Assembly: GCA_963805295.1 (NCBI GenBank)
Contig: CAWDTW010000088.1
Coordinates: forward strand, 1-64,000
Direction: 5' to 3'
DNA length: 64,000 nt
From: Roseiarcus sp963805295
GTDB lineage: Bacteria; Pseudomonadota; Alphaproteobacteria; Rhizobiales; Beijerinckiaceae
Numbering within the stretch: the stretch's first letter is position 1; the number at the start of each line of letters is the position of its first letter. Positions 37,317-47,005 of the stretch are shown here, piece after piece. The position numbers and the translations under genes are program-made. The notes beneath the pieces are model-generated. The model was not told the DNA's origin, searched no databases, and worked only from the letters and a program-made list of their open reading frames with translations.

Positions 37317-38174
37317 CTACGCGGCGAGGAGGCCGCTCGCCCGGGCGAGGCTCCTGAGATAGGGCACGCCGACCGAAAGCACCTCGTCGGCGCCGCCCTT
37401 GGCGACCGGCCGCCACACCGACAGCGCCGCGGCGAGCTGGGGCATCGAGGTGACGAACGACTCCATCACCAGATCGCCGAAGAAATGGGCGGTTTTGAGC
37501 GCCGTCATCACGCTGCGCCAGTGGACGTTGCCGGAGCCCGGCACGCCGCGGTCGCTCTCGGAGAGGTGCACATAGCGGACCCGGCCGCCGCTTTCGGCGA
37601 GCGCGTCGGCAAAGCTCTTCTCCTCGATGTTGGCGTGATAGGTGTCGAGGTGGATCATCATCGCCGGCTCGTCGATCCGATCGATCAGCGCCCGCGCCTG
37701 GGCCGCCGTGTTGACGAGGTGGGTCTCGTAGCGGTTGCAGGCCTCGAGGCCGAGCGTCATGCCGTAGTCGGCCGCGCGTTTGGCGACGGGCTTCAGCGCC
37801 CTGGCGATCGCGTCGTATTCGGCCTCGGTCGGCGCGGCGCCGGAGCGGTAGCCGAGCGCCGAATAGGTGACGCCGGTCAGCGTGTTGCAGCCGAGCGCAT
37901 GGGCGACGTCGAGCGCGCGGGTCAGAAACGCGCGCGCTTCGTCCGGATGGCGCGTCGCCTCGACCTCCTCGGGCAGGCAGAGCGAGGCGGTCGGCGCGAC
38001 GCCGTGGCGCTCGAACAGAGAACGCGAATGCTGGACGTCGACCGTGTCCGGCTCGAGGAGGCCGATCTCGACCACTTGCAGGCCGTGGCGCGCGCATTCG
38101 TGGACGCTTCGTTCCGCGCCTTCGCGCGTCCAGGCCGAGGTCCAGAGGCTGGAATGCATGCCGAAACGGATCAT
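37317..38174 (-). CDS. Sugar phosphate isomerase/epimerase family protein (TIM barrel)
   Basis: A 285-residue xylose-isomerase-like TIM barrel related to D-tagatose 3-epimerases. Visible features: MIRFGMHSSLWTSAWTREGA, LGLEACNRYETHLVNTAAQA (metal-binding glutamate), MMIHLDTYHANIEEKSFADA (metal-binding Asp/His) and RYVHLSESDRGVPGSGNVHW, all typical of ketose 3-epimerases. Its ATG overlaps the stop of the ABC ATPase gene by four bases, so it belongs to the sugar-uptake operon and probably acts on the imported sugar. The substrate is not known. Confidence 0.85.
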   Translation of the reverse strand: MIRFGMHSSLWTSAWTREGAERSVHECARHGLQVVEIGLLEPDTVDVQHSRSLFERHGVAPTASLCLPEEVEATRHPDEARAFLTRALDVAHALGCNTLTGVTYSALGYRSGAAPTEAEYDAIARALKPVAKRAADYGMTLGLEACNRYETHLVNTAAQARALIDRIDEPAMMIHLDTYHANIEEKSFADALAESGGRVRYVHLSESDRGVPGSGNVHWRSVMTALKTAHFFGDLVMESFVTSMPQLAAALSVWRPVAKGGADEVLSVGVPYLRSLARASGLLAA

Positions 38175-38932
38175 CGATGGGCTCCCTGGTTGGGCGCCTC
38201 GGTCGCCCCGACGATATGGGCGACGACGGCGTTCATGCTGGTGTCGCGGGTCGTGTCGTCGGCGATGACCGCGCCCTGACGCAGAACCACGATGCGGTCG
38301 CAGACCGAGAACACGTCGGTCAGGCGATGGCTGATGAGGATGACGCCGATGCCTTGGCTTTTCAGCGTGCGGATGAGGTCGAGCACGTGCTCGACCTCGC
38401 GCACCGCCAGCGCCGCGGTCGGCTCGTCCATGATGACGAGGCGCGGGTTGAAGGTGAGCGCGCGGGCGATCGCGACCGACTGCTGCTGCCCGCCCGAGAG
38501 CTGGCCGGTCATTTGCGCGACCGAGGGGATGCGCGCGCCGAGCCTTGCGATCATCGCCTCGGCTTCGGCGCGCATGCGCTTGGTGTCGATGAGTTTCACG
38601 CCGAGCGCCGAGCGGGTCAGCTCCCGGCCGAGAAAGATGTTGGAGGCGACGTCGCGCATCCGGGCGAGCGCCAGATCCTGGTAGATCATCTCGATGCCGG
38701 CCTCGCGGATCGCGCCGGGATCCTTGCCGACGAGCGAGAGGCCGTTGAAGCGGATGTCGCCGCCGTCGGGCCGGTAGACGCCGGTGATCGTCTTCATCAG
38801 CGTCGATTTTCCCGCGCCGTTGTCGCCGACGAGGCCGACCACGCTGCCCGCTTCCACCGTGAAGGTGACGCCGCGCAGCGCCTCGATCGCGCCGAAGGTC
38901 TTGCGCACGTCCTCGAGCTCCAGGAGACTCAT
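38171..38932 (-). CDS. Sugar ABC transporter, ATP-binding protein
   Basis: A single-domain ATPase of 253 residues, like FrcA. The Walker A lies in VVGLVGDNGAGKSTLMKTIT, the signature in TGQLSGGQQQSVAIARALTF, and the Walker B in RLVIMDEPTAALAVREVEHV, followed by ISHRLTDVF. Most sugar importers of this class (RbsA, XylG) have two fused ATPase domains; this one has one, as in the FrcA subgroup. It overlaps both the permease and the epimerase genes by four bases. Confidence 0.92.
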   Translation of the reverse strand: MSLLELEDVRKTFGAIEALRGVTFTVEAGSVVGLVGDNGAGKSTLMKTITGVYRPDGGDIRFNGLSLVGKDPGAIREAGIEMIYQDLALARMRDVASNIFLGRELTRSALGVKLIDTKRMRAEAEAMIARLGARIPSVAQMTGQLSGGQQQSVAIARALTFNPRLVIMDEPTAALAVREVEHVLDLIRTLKSQGIGVILISHRLTDVFSVCDRIVVLRQGAVIADDTTRDTSMNAVVAHIVGATEAPNQGAHR

Positions 38933-39918
38933 CGCCGCCAGCCCCCGGAGCTGTTGATGCGGTCGAGCCAGACCGCGAGAATCAGCACCGCGCCGATGGC
39001 GATCTGCTGATAGAACGGCCGGACCGCCGTGAGATTGAGCCCGTTCTGCAGCACGCCCATGATGAGCGCGCCGATCAGCGTGCCGATGACGCTGCCGCGC
39101 CCGCCGAAGAGATTGGTGCCCCCCAGGATCGTCGCGGTGATGGCGGTGAGCTCGTAGTTGATGCCCGCGGTCGGCTCGCCCGAATTGATGCGCGCGGCGA
39201 AGAGAAGGCCGCCGAGGCCGGAGAGCAGGCCCGACAGCGTATAGAGCTGCACCTTCTGCCGTTCGACCCGGACGCCCATCGCCCGCGCCGCCGCCTCGTT
39301 GTCGCCGATGACCTGGGCGTAGACGCCGAAGCGGGTGTGCATCAGCAGGACGTGCGCGGCGAGCGCCGTGACGAGGAGGATGATCACCGGCGTCGGCACG
39401 CCGAACGGCCGTCCCTGGCCGAGCCAGACCATCTGCGGCGCGAGGCCGTAAATCGATATGCCGTTGCTCAGCACCAGCGCGACCCCGCGGGCGACGCCGA
39501 GCATGCCGAGGGTGACGATGAAGGGCGGGATCATGCCCTTGGTGATGAGGAAGCCGTTGACAGCGCCGGTCAACGCTCCCGTCGCGAGACAGCCGCCGAT
39601 CCCGACCCACCACGGCAGATCGAGGTTCGACGTCAGCATGGCGCCGACGACGCCGGACAAGGCGAGAATGGAGCCGACGGAGAGGTCTATCCCGGCCGAG
39701 CAGATGACGAAGGTCATGCCGATCGCCAGCACGCCGAACACCGCCGTCGACAACAGAATGTTGAGGACGTTGGAGACGGAGAGGAAGACGCTCGACAGCG
39801 CCGCCATCACCGCGCAGAGCACGGCGAGGACGAGCAGCGATTCGACGCGGAACGCGGCCGTTCCGACAATGCGCTGGCGCCAGGACGGCGGCGCGGCGGG
39901 GGTCGTGGTCGAGGCCAT
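38929..39918 (-). CDS. Sugar ABC transporter, permease protein
   Basis: A 329-residue RbsC/FrcC-type permease with about nine hydrophobic segments. Typical stretches are VLAIGMTFVICSAGIDLSVG, SILALSGVVGAMLTSNLDLP and INYELTAITATILGGTNLFG GRGSVIGTLIGALIMGVLQN. It overlaps the ATPase gene by ATGA and follows the solute-binding gene by 77 bases. Confidence 0.92.
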   Translation of the reverse strand: MASTTTPAAPPSWRQRIVGTAAFRVESLLVLAVLCAVMAALSSVFLSVSNVLNILLSTAVFGVLAIGMTFVICSAGIDLSVGSILALSGVVGAMLTSNLDLPWWVGIGGCLATGALTGAVNGFLITKGMIPPFIVTLGMLGVARGVALVLSNGISIYGLAPQMVWLGQGRPFGVPTPVIILLVTALAAHVLLMHTRFGVYAQVIGDNEAAARAMGVRVERQKVQLYTLSGLLSGLGGLLFAARINSGEPTAGINYELTAITATILGGTNLFGGRGSVIGTLIGALIMGVLQNGLNLTAVRPFYQQIAIGAVLILAVWLDRINSSGGWRR

Positions 39919-39995
39919 CGGCGAAACGCCTCTGAAATGCTGCGGATCGGGCCGCCCGTCGGCGCTTCAGGCGGACTGGCCGCGCCGGGGCCTGC

Positions 39996-40972
39996 TTACT
40001 TCACGTACTCGAGCAACGTGTCCTTGTTGGCCTCGATGACCTGCTTGGTCAGTAAGAGGGTCGGCACATAGATGAACTCGGGAACCTTATCGCCGGCGAG
40101 CGCCTTGTTAGCGTCTTCGACCGCCTGCATGCCGACGAGATAGGGCAATTGCGCGACCGAGGCGTTGAGGCGTCCCGCCTTGATCGACTTGACCGCGTTG
40201 GTGTTGCCGTCGACGCCGATGACAATGATCTTGTCCTTGCCGGCCGAGCGCGCCGCCTCGACCGCGCCGAGCGCCATGTCGTCGTTGGCGCAGAACATGG
40301 CGACCAGATCGGAGTTGCGCTGCAGCGTGTCGTTGGTGATGTTGGCGGCCTTCAGGCTGTCCCAGTCGCCGGGCAGAGAGGCAACGATGTCGAGGCCGGG
40401 CGCTTCCCTCTTCAATTCCGCGGCGAAGCCGCGCGCCCGCTGTCGCCGGTGATGTTGCCCGACAGGCCTTCGATCACCAAGACCGGACCCTTGGCGTCCC
40501 TGCCGAGCACGCTCACGAGATAGTCGGCGCCCTTCGCGCCCGCGGCCTCGTTGTCCGAGCCGATATGGAAGGCGACGTCGACGCCGGCCTTCTCGGTGAT
40601 CGCCGGATCGAGGTTGCCGTCGAGGTCGACGACCGGAATCTTCATTTCGTTGGCGTGCTTGAGGCAGGGCAGGAGGATGGTCGAATTGATCGCCGCGGTG
40701 ATCATGACCGCCGGCTTCTTCTCCAGCATGGTGTTGCACGCGTTGAGTTGCGGCTCGGCCGCCTGGTCGGACTCGACCGCCTGCAGGAAGACGTCGACGT
40801 CGGCCTTCTTGGCTCCTTCGTCGACGCCTTTCTCCATCGCGCCCCAGAACGGGTTCGACAGGGTCTTCATCAGGACGCCGTAGACCGGCTTGTCGGCGGC
40901 CAAAGCGCCCGACGCGGCGAGGCCGAGGGCGAGCGCGGCGATCGATACGCTGGCGATGCAAGGCTTCAACAT
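39996..40972 (-). CDS. Sugar ABC transporter, substrate-binding protein, frameshifted
   Basis: The start at 40972 gives a signal peptide MLKPCIASVSIAALALGLAA ending SGALA-ADKPV. The mature protein is a periplasmic-binding type 1 domain (YGVLMKTLSNPFWGAMEKGV; MITAAINSTILLPCLKHANE; IPVVDLDGNLDPAITEKAGV). The frame shifts near 40440, after SGNITGDSG, into ARGFAAELKREAPGLDIVAS and continues to VPTLLLTKQVIEANKDTLLE at the C-terminus. The ligand is unknown; RbsB/FrcB-like proteins bind pentoses, hexoses or sugar alcohols. Confidence 0.87.
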
Positions 40973-42084
40973 GTTTCGCTCCCATCACGTTTTTGACTTA
41001 GCGAAGGGCCTCCGCGACGGATTTCAGCCGCGAACGGGGGAGCCCGGTGGAACTCCCGAACCTTGAGGGTGCAGGGAAGTTCGACGCGTTCGACGTCGTC
41101 CGGCGCATCGCCCGAGAGGCGCCGCATCAACAGGCGCCAGGCGACCGAGGCGAACTCATCGACGGGCTGGGCGACCGTCGTCAAATAGGGCCTCAGCGCG
41201 GACATCCAGTCGAAATCGTCGAAGCCGACGATCGAGACGTCGCCGGGAATGTCGAGGCCGAGCCCGCGCGAGGCCTTGATCGAGGCGAGCGCGCAGATGT
41301 TGGTGAGGGCGAAGATCGCCGTCGGCCGGTCGGCGCGATAGAGCTCCATCTCGATCGCGCCGCGCAGGCTCTCGAGTTCGTGGCCGCCGCAAACGACGCG
41401 TTCGCGGCCCTCGAGACCCGCTTCGCTGAGCGCGCGGCGGCAGCCGGCGATGCGCTGGGCAATGTTCTGATGGTGTTCCGAATGGGCGAGGACGGCGATA
41501 TCGCGGTGACCGAGGCCGATCAGATGGCGCATGGCTTCATAGCCGCCCGCCTCGCAATCGGCGCGCACCGTGTCGAAACCGGGGGAGTCGGCGCCGCGGT
41601 CGAGCAGAACGGTCGGTGGCAGCCTCGCTCGGCCGTCCCGAACGGAGGCCATGGAGGCGTCGCCCGCGGGCACGGCGATGAGCCCGTCGGTCCGGCGCGC
41701 AACGAGCGCTTCGACGCGGCGCCGCTCGATCGCCGGATCCTCGCTCGTGGAGACGAGCAGAAGATCGTAGCCGTCGCGCTCGGCAAGCGATTCGACGCCA
41801 TGGACGAGGCTCGCGAAAAAGACGTTGGTGATGTCGGGGACGACAATGCCGACAAGACGGGTCGAGCTTCCGCGCAAGGCGCTCGCCGCGCGATCGACCT
41901 GGTAGCCCAGCGCTTCGATTGCTTCGACGACCTTCCGCCGGCTCGCTTCCCCCACCGGCCGGTTGCCGTTGACGACATTGGATGCGGTCGCGACCGACAC
42001 TCCCGCGCGCAACGCGACGTCACGAATAGTCGGCGTTCTCCCCACGAGCGCGTCTCCCGGGCGTCGCCGAAGCCGGTGCGCCAT
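40966..42084 (-). CDS. LacI-family transcriptional regulator
   Basis: The N-terminal helix-turn-helix reads TPTIRDVALRAGVSVATASN VVNGNRPVGEASRRKV, and the ligand domain begins RLVGIVVPDITNVFFASLVH. The C-terminus shows SIVGFDDFDWMSALRPYLTT. ATG at 42084 or GTG at 42045 may be the start; the latter begins just before the HTH. The gene overlaps the start of the binding-protein gene by seven bases, so regulator and transporter form one transcription unit. A 12-bp palindrome lies just upstream. Confidence 0.92.
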   Translation of the reverse strand: MAHRLRRRPGDALVGRTPTIRDVALRAGVSVATASNVVNGNRPVGEASRRKVVEAIEALGYQVDRAASALRGSSTRLVGIVVPDITNVFFASLVHGVESLAERDGYDLLLVSTSEDPAIERRRVEALVARRTDGLIAVPAGDASMASVRDGRARLPPTVLLDRGADSPGFDTVRADCEAGGYEAMRHLIGLGHRDIAVLAHSEHHQNIAQRIAGCRRALSEAGLEGRERVVCGGHELESLRGAIEMELYRADRPTAIFALTNICALASIKASRGLGLDIPGDVSIVGFDDFDWMSALRPYLTTVAQPVDEFASVAWRLLMRRLSGDAPDDVERVELPCTLKVREFHRAPPFAAEIRRGGPSLSQKRDGSETC

Positions 42085-42093
42085 CGGTATTTC

Positions 42094-42105
42094 TAGAACG
42101 TTCTA
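42094..42105. promoter_or_regulatory. Putative LacI-type operator
   Basis: The perfect palindrome TAGAACGTTCTA with a central CG is typical of LacI-family operators. It lies 10 bases upstream of the longest lacI reading frame (49 from the GTG), suggesting autoregulation of the operon. The site is inferred from symmetry and location. Confidence 0.65.
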
Positions 42106-42150
42106 AGCCTAAGACCTGCCGAACCAGCCTGTCAAGCGGCGGGCGCCGGT

Positions 42151-43180
42151 TCAACTGCGCGCGATCGGTTTCGAGCGCGAGCGCGCGACCGTCTCGCGCT
42201 GGGCGCGGCGGCAGGAGAGCGGCGGCAGGCCGCGCAGGATGAGGTCGGCGTCGGCGACCGTCTGCCGCCCGATCTCAAGAAGCGAGTCCGTCATTGCCCC
42301 GGCGCGATGGGGCGACAGCAGCAGGCCCTCGATGTCGCGCGCCGGATCGTCGAGCGGCACGGGCTCGATCGGAAAAACGTCGGTCGCCGCGCGAATGCGT
42401 CCGCTCTCGATCTGGCGCAAGAATTCGGGGAAGTCGACCACGCCCGCGCGGCTCATCAGCAGCACGACCGATCCCGGCGTGATCAAGTCAAACTCGCGTT
42501 TGCCGAGGAAGCCTTGGTTCTCGCTCGTCACGGCGGCGAAGACGACGATGACCCGGCTCGAGCCGAGAACCTCTTCGAGCGAAGCCGCCGCGACGCCGTG
42601 GCCGGCCATGAAATGATCGGACATCCAGGGATCGTAGGCCTTGATTGCGCAGCCAAATGGCGCAATGAGAGGCACGAAAGCGCGAGCGAGGTCGCCGAAG
42701 CCGATGAGGCCGACGCACGCGCCGTATAGCGAAAAGCAGCCCGCGGCGCCCTCGAGCAGCCACTTCTCCCGCCTCGCCCGCATCGCCCGGTCCGCCTCGG
42801 TCACGCCGCGGCAGAGATCGATCGCCATGCCGAGCGCCATCTCGGCGACGGGTTTGGCGAAGGCGGAGCTCGGCGCAAGGACGTGAATTCCGCGCTCGAA
42901 ACAGGTTTCGTAATCGACGTTCTGGAGGAAGTTGGTCTCGACGTTGACGATGCCGCGCAGCTTTGGCGCGCGGTCGAGCCGCTCTCTCGGCATGTCGCTC
43001 TGGCCGATCAGCAAGGTCATTTCGGGCAGAAGGGAATTCGAAGCGTTCGGCCAGCATGGGGCCGAGGCCTTCGTGGACAGCCAGATCGCCGAAGCTCTTC
43101 AACTGGTCCCAGGCCGCCGCGTCAAAAATCTCGCCCAAGGCCCGCGGCTGCGGATCGATCACGATCAGCGGTCTCGCCAT
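42151..43180 (-). CDS. D-isomer-specific 2-hydroxyacid dehydrogenase, frameshifted
   Basis: The ATG at 43180 gives MARPLIVIDPQPRALGEIFD. The frame shifts near 43025 into TLLIGQSDMPRERLDRAPKL RGIVNVETNFLQ. The NAD-binding fold contains CVGLIGFGDLARAFVPLIAP. Catalytic residues appear in LLMSRAGVVDFPEFLRQ (Arg), VFPIEPVPLDD (Glu) and LLSPHRAGAMTDSLL (His). The gene faces the same way as the sugar operon, 66 bases upstream of lacI, and may belong to the same pathway. Confidence 0.83.
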
Positions 43181-43344
43181 CGTCTCCTCCCGCATCGTTC
43201 GACCCAGACCTAAATCGATATAGAGCGATTGGCAAGTCCGCCGCGGCAAAGCGCGACAAACCGCGCGGCCTCGCTTATATGAGCGGCCATGCAGCCCTAT
43301 TGCGCCCGCTTTCCGTCGCGCCGATGATGGGTAGCCCGCCATGA

Positions 43345-43890
43345 GGCGAGCGCGCTCTCGAAGAAATCGAGCCGGCCGAGCGCCGGAAATTCGTCGAGCA
43401 TAAGGAGTAAGCGATGCCGCCGTCGTTTGGCTTCCAGCTCCTCGGTTAGCCGCCGTCCGATCTGGTTGAGGATTAGCCGCACAAGCGGCTTGGTGCGACT
43501 AATGTCCGACGGCGGCACGAAGAGGTATAGCGTCGCCGGCTCCGCGCCCTCTACGAGATCGAGGATTCGCCAGTCGCATGGGAGGGTCACCGCCGCCACA
43601 ACCGGATCGCGATAGAGACCGAGGAAGGACATGGCGGTGCAGAGCACGCCAGAGCGCTCGTTGTCGCTCTTGTTCAAGAGCTCACGCGCCGAACTCGCGA
43701 CGACCGGATGGACCCCTTGTTCGCCGAGATGCAGCGTCGTCATCATGGCCCGCAGCGTCGTCTCGATAGGTCGGCGTGGGTCGGAGAGGAAGTTGACAAC
43801 GCCGGCGAGCGTCTTGTCGGGCTCGGCATAGAGCACGTGCAGGATGGCGCCGATCAGCAGCGAATGGCTGGTTTTTTCCAATGATTCCGC
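43345..43890 (-). pseudogene. TraG/VirD4 coupling-protein fragment
   Basis: The fragment reads KTSHSLLIGAILHVLYAEPD, continues NKSDNERSGVLCTAMSFLGL and LVEGAEPATLYLFVPPSDIS RTKPLVRLILNQIG, and ends with the Walker B-like LLLMLDEFPALGRLDFFESA. This is the central part of a type IV secretion coupling ATPase. Walker A and both ends are missing. It marks decayed conjugative DNA; homology stops near 43345. Confidence 0.8.
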
Positions 43891-43904
43891 CGCTCCAATG
43901 CGCC

Positions 43905-44150
43905 TTCGGGGTCAGGATCCACAACGCGGAATCCAGCGTGCTGGGCGCGCTGGACCAACTGCGCAACACGGAGCAGAACACGCTGCTCACCGGCGTGACC
44001 GCCCATATGGATGTGCTGCGCGACACCGCGCTGCTTGAACTCCCGCGCAACAACGTTCTTGTCCGGAAAGAACAGCTGCGCGAAACGCGGGACCGGTTCA
44101 CCGTCGGCGAAGTGACCCGCGCCGACGTCGCGCAGGCCGCCCGCAGCAGT
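43905..44150 (+). pseudogene. TolC-like outer-membrane efflux protein fragment
   Basis: The frame reads AESSVLGALDQLRNTEQNTL, then LTGVTAHMDVLRDTALLELP and RETRDRFTVGEVTRADVAQA, matching one helical segment of TolC-family proteins. Both ends are cut. It abuts the TraG fragment in the opposite direction, so the junction at about 43890-43905 is a rearrangement point. Confidence 0.75.
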
Positions 44151-44271
44151 TTCCCTCCGATGAACCTGGCTGATAAGGCGGTCATCGTGGCCGCGCCGTC
44201 GGCGTGGGGCCAGTCTCTGCGCAACCCATGGCGGGCGCTGCCTTTCGGTTTTTCCGTACGGAGCCGGGGTT

Positions 44272-45231
44272 TCAATCGGCGCTCGCCCTGGCCGGGATTT
44301 GGGCCGCCACCCGCCGGATGAAGCCGGCGACGAGGTCGGGCTGGGTGACCGGCAACATGTGGCCGCCGTCGACGATCTCGAGGTCGACCGAGGGAACGTT
44401 TTGTTTCATCGCCTCGCCCTGCGTCCGCCGATCGAGGATAGGGTCGCCGCGGCCGTAGAGAATGCCAATGGGGACGCCAAGCGACGAATAGCGCGGCGTC
44501 ATGGTTTCGAGATCGTCGCTCGCCGCAATCATGTCCGAAGACGCCGCATAGACATTGCGCGGACGAACGCCGAGCAGCCCGCCGCCGGCGGTGGCGAAAT
44601 CCTCGGGCGGCGTCTCAGGCGCGAACACTTCCTTGATCGCGAGATTGCGCGCGAGCAGCGAGGCCGGCGTGGCCAGGGTCCAGGCGGCAAGCCCGCGCAA
44701 AAGCGGCGAGCGGATCGCGAGCCCGCGGAATACGCGGGGCGGCATCGCCACCGGATGCGTGAGCGGGGCGATCAGGGCGAGGGCGCCGGCGCAATCGGGA
44801 TGATCGAGCGCGATAGCCAACGCCACCGCCCCGCCGAGGGAATGGCCGACGACGACGGGACGGTCGAGCTTCAGCGCGCGGATCGCCTTCGCCAGCGTTT
44901 CGGCTTGGGCCCGAACGCCCGCCGGTCTCTCCAGTGATCGCGTCGAATAGCCGGACCCCGGTCGGTCGAAGGCGACGACGCGAAAGTTTTCGCAAAGGCG
45001 ATCGACCAGCGAATGGGTGAAGTTCCCCATCTGCCCGCCGAGACCGTGGATGAGCACCACCGGCGGGCCGGCCCCCTTGTCGAGGACATGGAGCCGCTCC
45101 CCGTCGAGGTCGAGAAAGCCGCCCTGCGGCGGCACGGCCTTCTCGATCCGCCGCGCGGCGGTCACGGAAAACCCGGCAAGCCCGCCGACGATGAGCACGG
45201 CGGCAAGTAGAAAAAACGCCAATGTCGTCAT
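44272..45231 (-). CDS. Alpha/beta hydrolase with N-terminal membrane anchor
   Basis: A 319-residue protein. Residues 1-25 (MTTLAFFLLAAVLIVGGLAG) are a membrane anchor or signal. The oxyanion-hole motif is VVLIHGLGGQMGNF, the nucleophile elbow is PVVVGHSLGGAVALAIALDH, the acid lies in LYGRGDPILDRRTQG and the histidine in EIVDGGHMLPVTQPDLV. The triad is complete. The substrate is unknown. Confidence 0.9.
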   Translation of the reverse strand: MTTLAFFLLAAVLIVGGLAGFSVTAARRIEKAVPPQGGFLDLDGERLHVLDKGAGPPVVLIHGLGGQMGNFTHSLVDRLCENFRVVAFDRPGSGYSTRSLERPAGVRAQAETLAKAIRALKLDRPVVVGHSLGGAVALAIALDHPDCAGALALIAPLTHPVAMPPRVFRGLAIRSPLLRGLAAWTLATPASLLARNLAIKEVFAPETPPEDFATAGGGLLGVRPRNVYAASSDMIAASDDLETMTPRYSSLGVPIGILYGRGDPILDRRTQGEAMKQNVPSVDLEIVDGGHMLPVTQPDLVAGFIRRVAAQIPARASAD

Positions 45232-45512
45232 GTCCGCCCGAAAATCCTCGTGAGAACGGCGAAGCTGGACGCAGGGGCCGGCCGCTCGGCGGCGGCGATG
45301 GTTTTGGCCTCCCCGCCGACCGGCAGGCGACGGGCCCCCGCTCCAATCCTAACCGAGCCCGCTATGGTTTCGCCAAGAGTTTTCGATGACCTCGTGGATT
45401 GACGGCCGGAACGCCCGAGCGCAAGAGCGCCCGCGCATTGCGCGCCGCGACCTTCGTTGATCCGACCTGCCGCGTCCGATATGGTCGGCCAAAATTACGG
45501 CGAGGAAACGAA

Positions 45513-46322
45513 ATGATTCTGGCGAACATCCTTGTGCACGTCAACTCCAAACCCCGCGCGGCGGCCCGCCTCGCCCTCGCCGTTCGCATCGCGGAGCGCG
45601 CGGGGGCGCGGCTGACGGGGCTGTTTGCGGAAAGGGCCGACCCGCATCTCATCGGGACGGTCGCGACCTGGCCAAGCCCCCACTACACCGCGGCTCTCGA
45701 ATCGGCTCGCGGCGCCTTCGCCGCCGCGACCCGGACGCTCGGCGAGCGCGTCGCCTTCATCGACCTCAATCGCGGCAGCGATCATGAGATCGGTCACCGG
45801 TTCGTCGCAATCGCGCGGACCTTCGATCTCGTCATCCTCGGCCAGACCCAGGACGGCGTTCCCGTGCCGGCCAAGCTGCCGGATGAGACGATCGAGGACA
45901 GCGGCCGGCCGGTGCTCGTCGTACCCTATGTCGGAACCTACGTCGACGTCGGCGCCCGGCCTTTGTTCGCCTGGCGGAGCTCCCGCGGCGCCGCGCGCGC
46001 CGTCTCCGACGCCTTGCCGCTGCTCGCCAAGGACTGCGACGCGCTGATCGTCGAGGTCGCGCACAAGAACGAGCCGCGCGACGAATTCGCCGACCTTCTC
46101 GTCGCCAATCTCGCGACGCACGGCGCCGCCGCCCGCTACCAGCATTTCATCGTCGAAGAAATCGCGGTGATGGACACCCTGCTCAGCGCCATCTCCGACC
46201 ACGCCGCCGACTTTTTGGCGATCGGCGCCTTCGACCAGGGGACGCACGCGTTCTTCCGCCACGGCGCCGGCACGCGCTACATCCTCGCGCACATGACCGC
46301 GCCGGTGCTGTTCTCGCACTGA
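45513..46322 (+). CDS. Universal stress protein family, tandem domains
   Basis: From ATG 45513 (MILANILVHVNSKPRAAARL) the 269-residue protein has two UspA-like halves. The first includes DLVILGQTQDGVPVPAKLPD and ends with SGRPVLVVPYVGTY; the second ends ADFLAIGAFDQGTHAFFRHG AGTRYILAHMTAPVLFSH. The ATP-binding GxxGxG pattern is only partly kept. The upstream in-frame extension to 45399 is non-conserved. It is a monocistronic-looking gene. Confidence 0.87.
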   Translation: MILANILVHVNSKPRAAARLALAVRIAERAGARLTGLFAERADPHLIGTVATWPSPHYTAALESARGAFAAATRTLGERVAFIDLNRGSDHEIGHRFVAIARTFDLVILGQTQDGVPVPAKLPDETIEDSGRPVLVVPYVGTYVDVGARPLFAWRSSRGAARAVSDALPLLAKDCDALIVEVAHKNEPRDEFADLLVANLATHGAAARYQHFIVEEIAVMDTLLSAISDHAADFLAIGAFDQGTHAFFRHGAGTRYILAHMTAPVLFSH

Positions 46323-47005
46323 GGCAGGCCGTCCTCGTTCGCGGACGCACGGAGCGGCGCGAGACGCCATAAGGCCCGATTAGCGACTCTTTAGCGGCGG
46401 GGCGTTGCAATTTCAAAGACTTCCGACCCGGTTTAGCGTCTCCTTGAAAATCTCGCTCTTCCCCGGCGGACCGCGGGTCCAACCGGGAATCCCGAACTGC
46501 GCCGGCCGCCCCTTTCCCGCCGGGACCGAACACCGGGCGCGGCTGGCCCTCCTGGCCGCAAACAAGGAATTCCAAGCCGGGCGCAAGGAATTCCAAGCCA
46601 GATGAAAGGAAATCCAAATTCCGCGAAAGGAAAACCAAATCCACTTTCTTCCGCGAATCCAGACTTTTCAACTGGTTATGGCCGATCCCTGGCAGAAAAC
46701 GCGTTCGCCGCTCCATTCGCCGGGCGAGGACCGCTTGGATGGCTGGGTCAAGCCCGGGCCCTCGGCCGAGCCTGTCCATAGGCGCCGGCCGCTCTCGCCG
46801 CATTGCCGATGTCGATCGCATCCATGAGGACCATGATAACGCAGGTTTAGATTCTTGAAAAGAGAATGTTGTCGATTCAAATTTTTGTTTTCCCGTGGCA
46901 GCGTGTCGTTGCCGGGCGGGAGCGCGCGGCAGGCTCGCCGGTTCTCCCGCCGGCCAAAATCCTGCCCGATTTGACGCCTCGGCGGCCAGGGGCCATTTGT
47001 GCCCC
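46323..47005. other. Intergenic region with tandem repeats
   Basis: No convincing gene is visible over these 680 bases. The only clear structure is the set of four 21-bp units at 46561-46644. Confidence 0.5.
46561..46644 (+). repeat. Four tandem 21-bp repeats
   Basis: Units AACAAGGAATTCCAAGCCGG plus G, CGCAAGGAATTCCAAGCCAG plus A, then two more diverged units (TGAAAGGAAATCCAAATTCC..., CGAAAGGAAAACCAAATCCA...). The period is the same 21 bp as at 36758, but the core (AAGGAATTCCAA) differs, so they share length and layout more than sequence. Confidence 0.82.
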
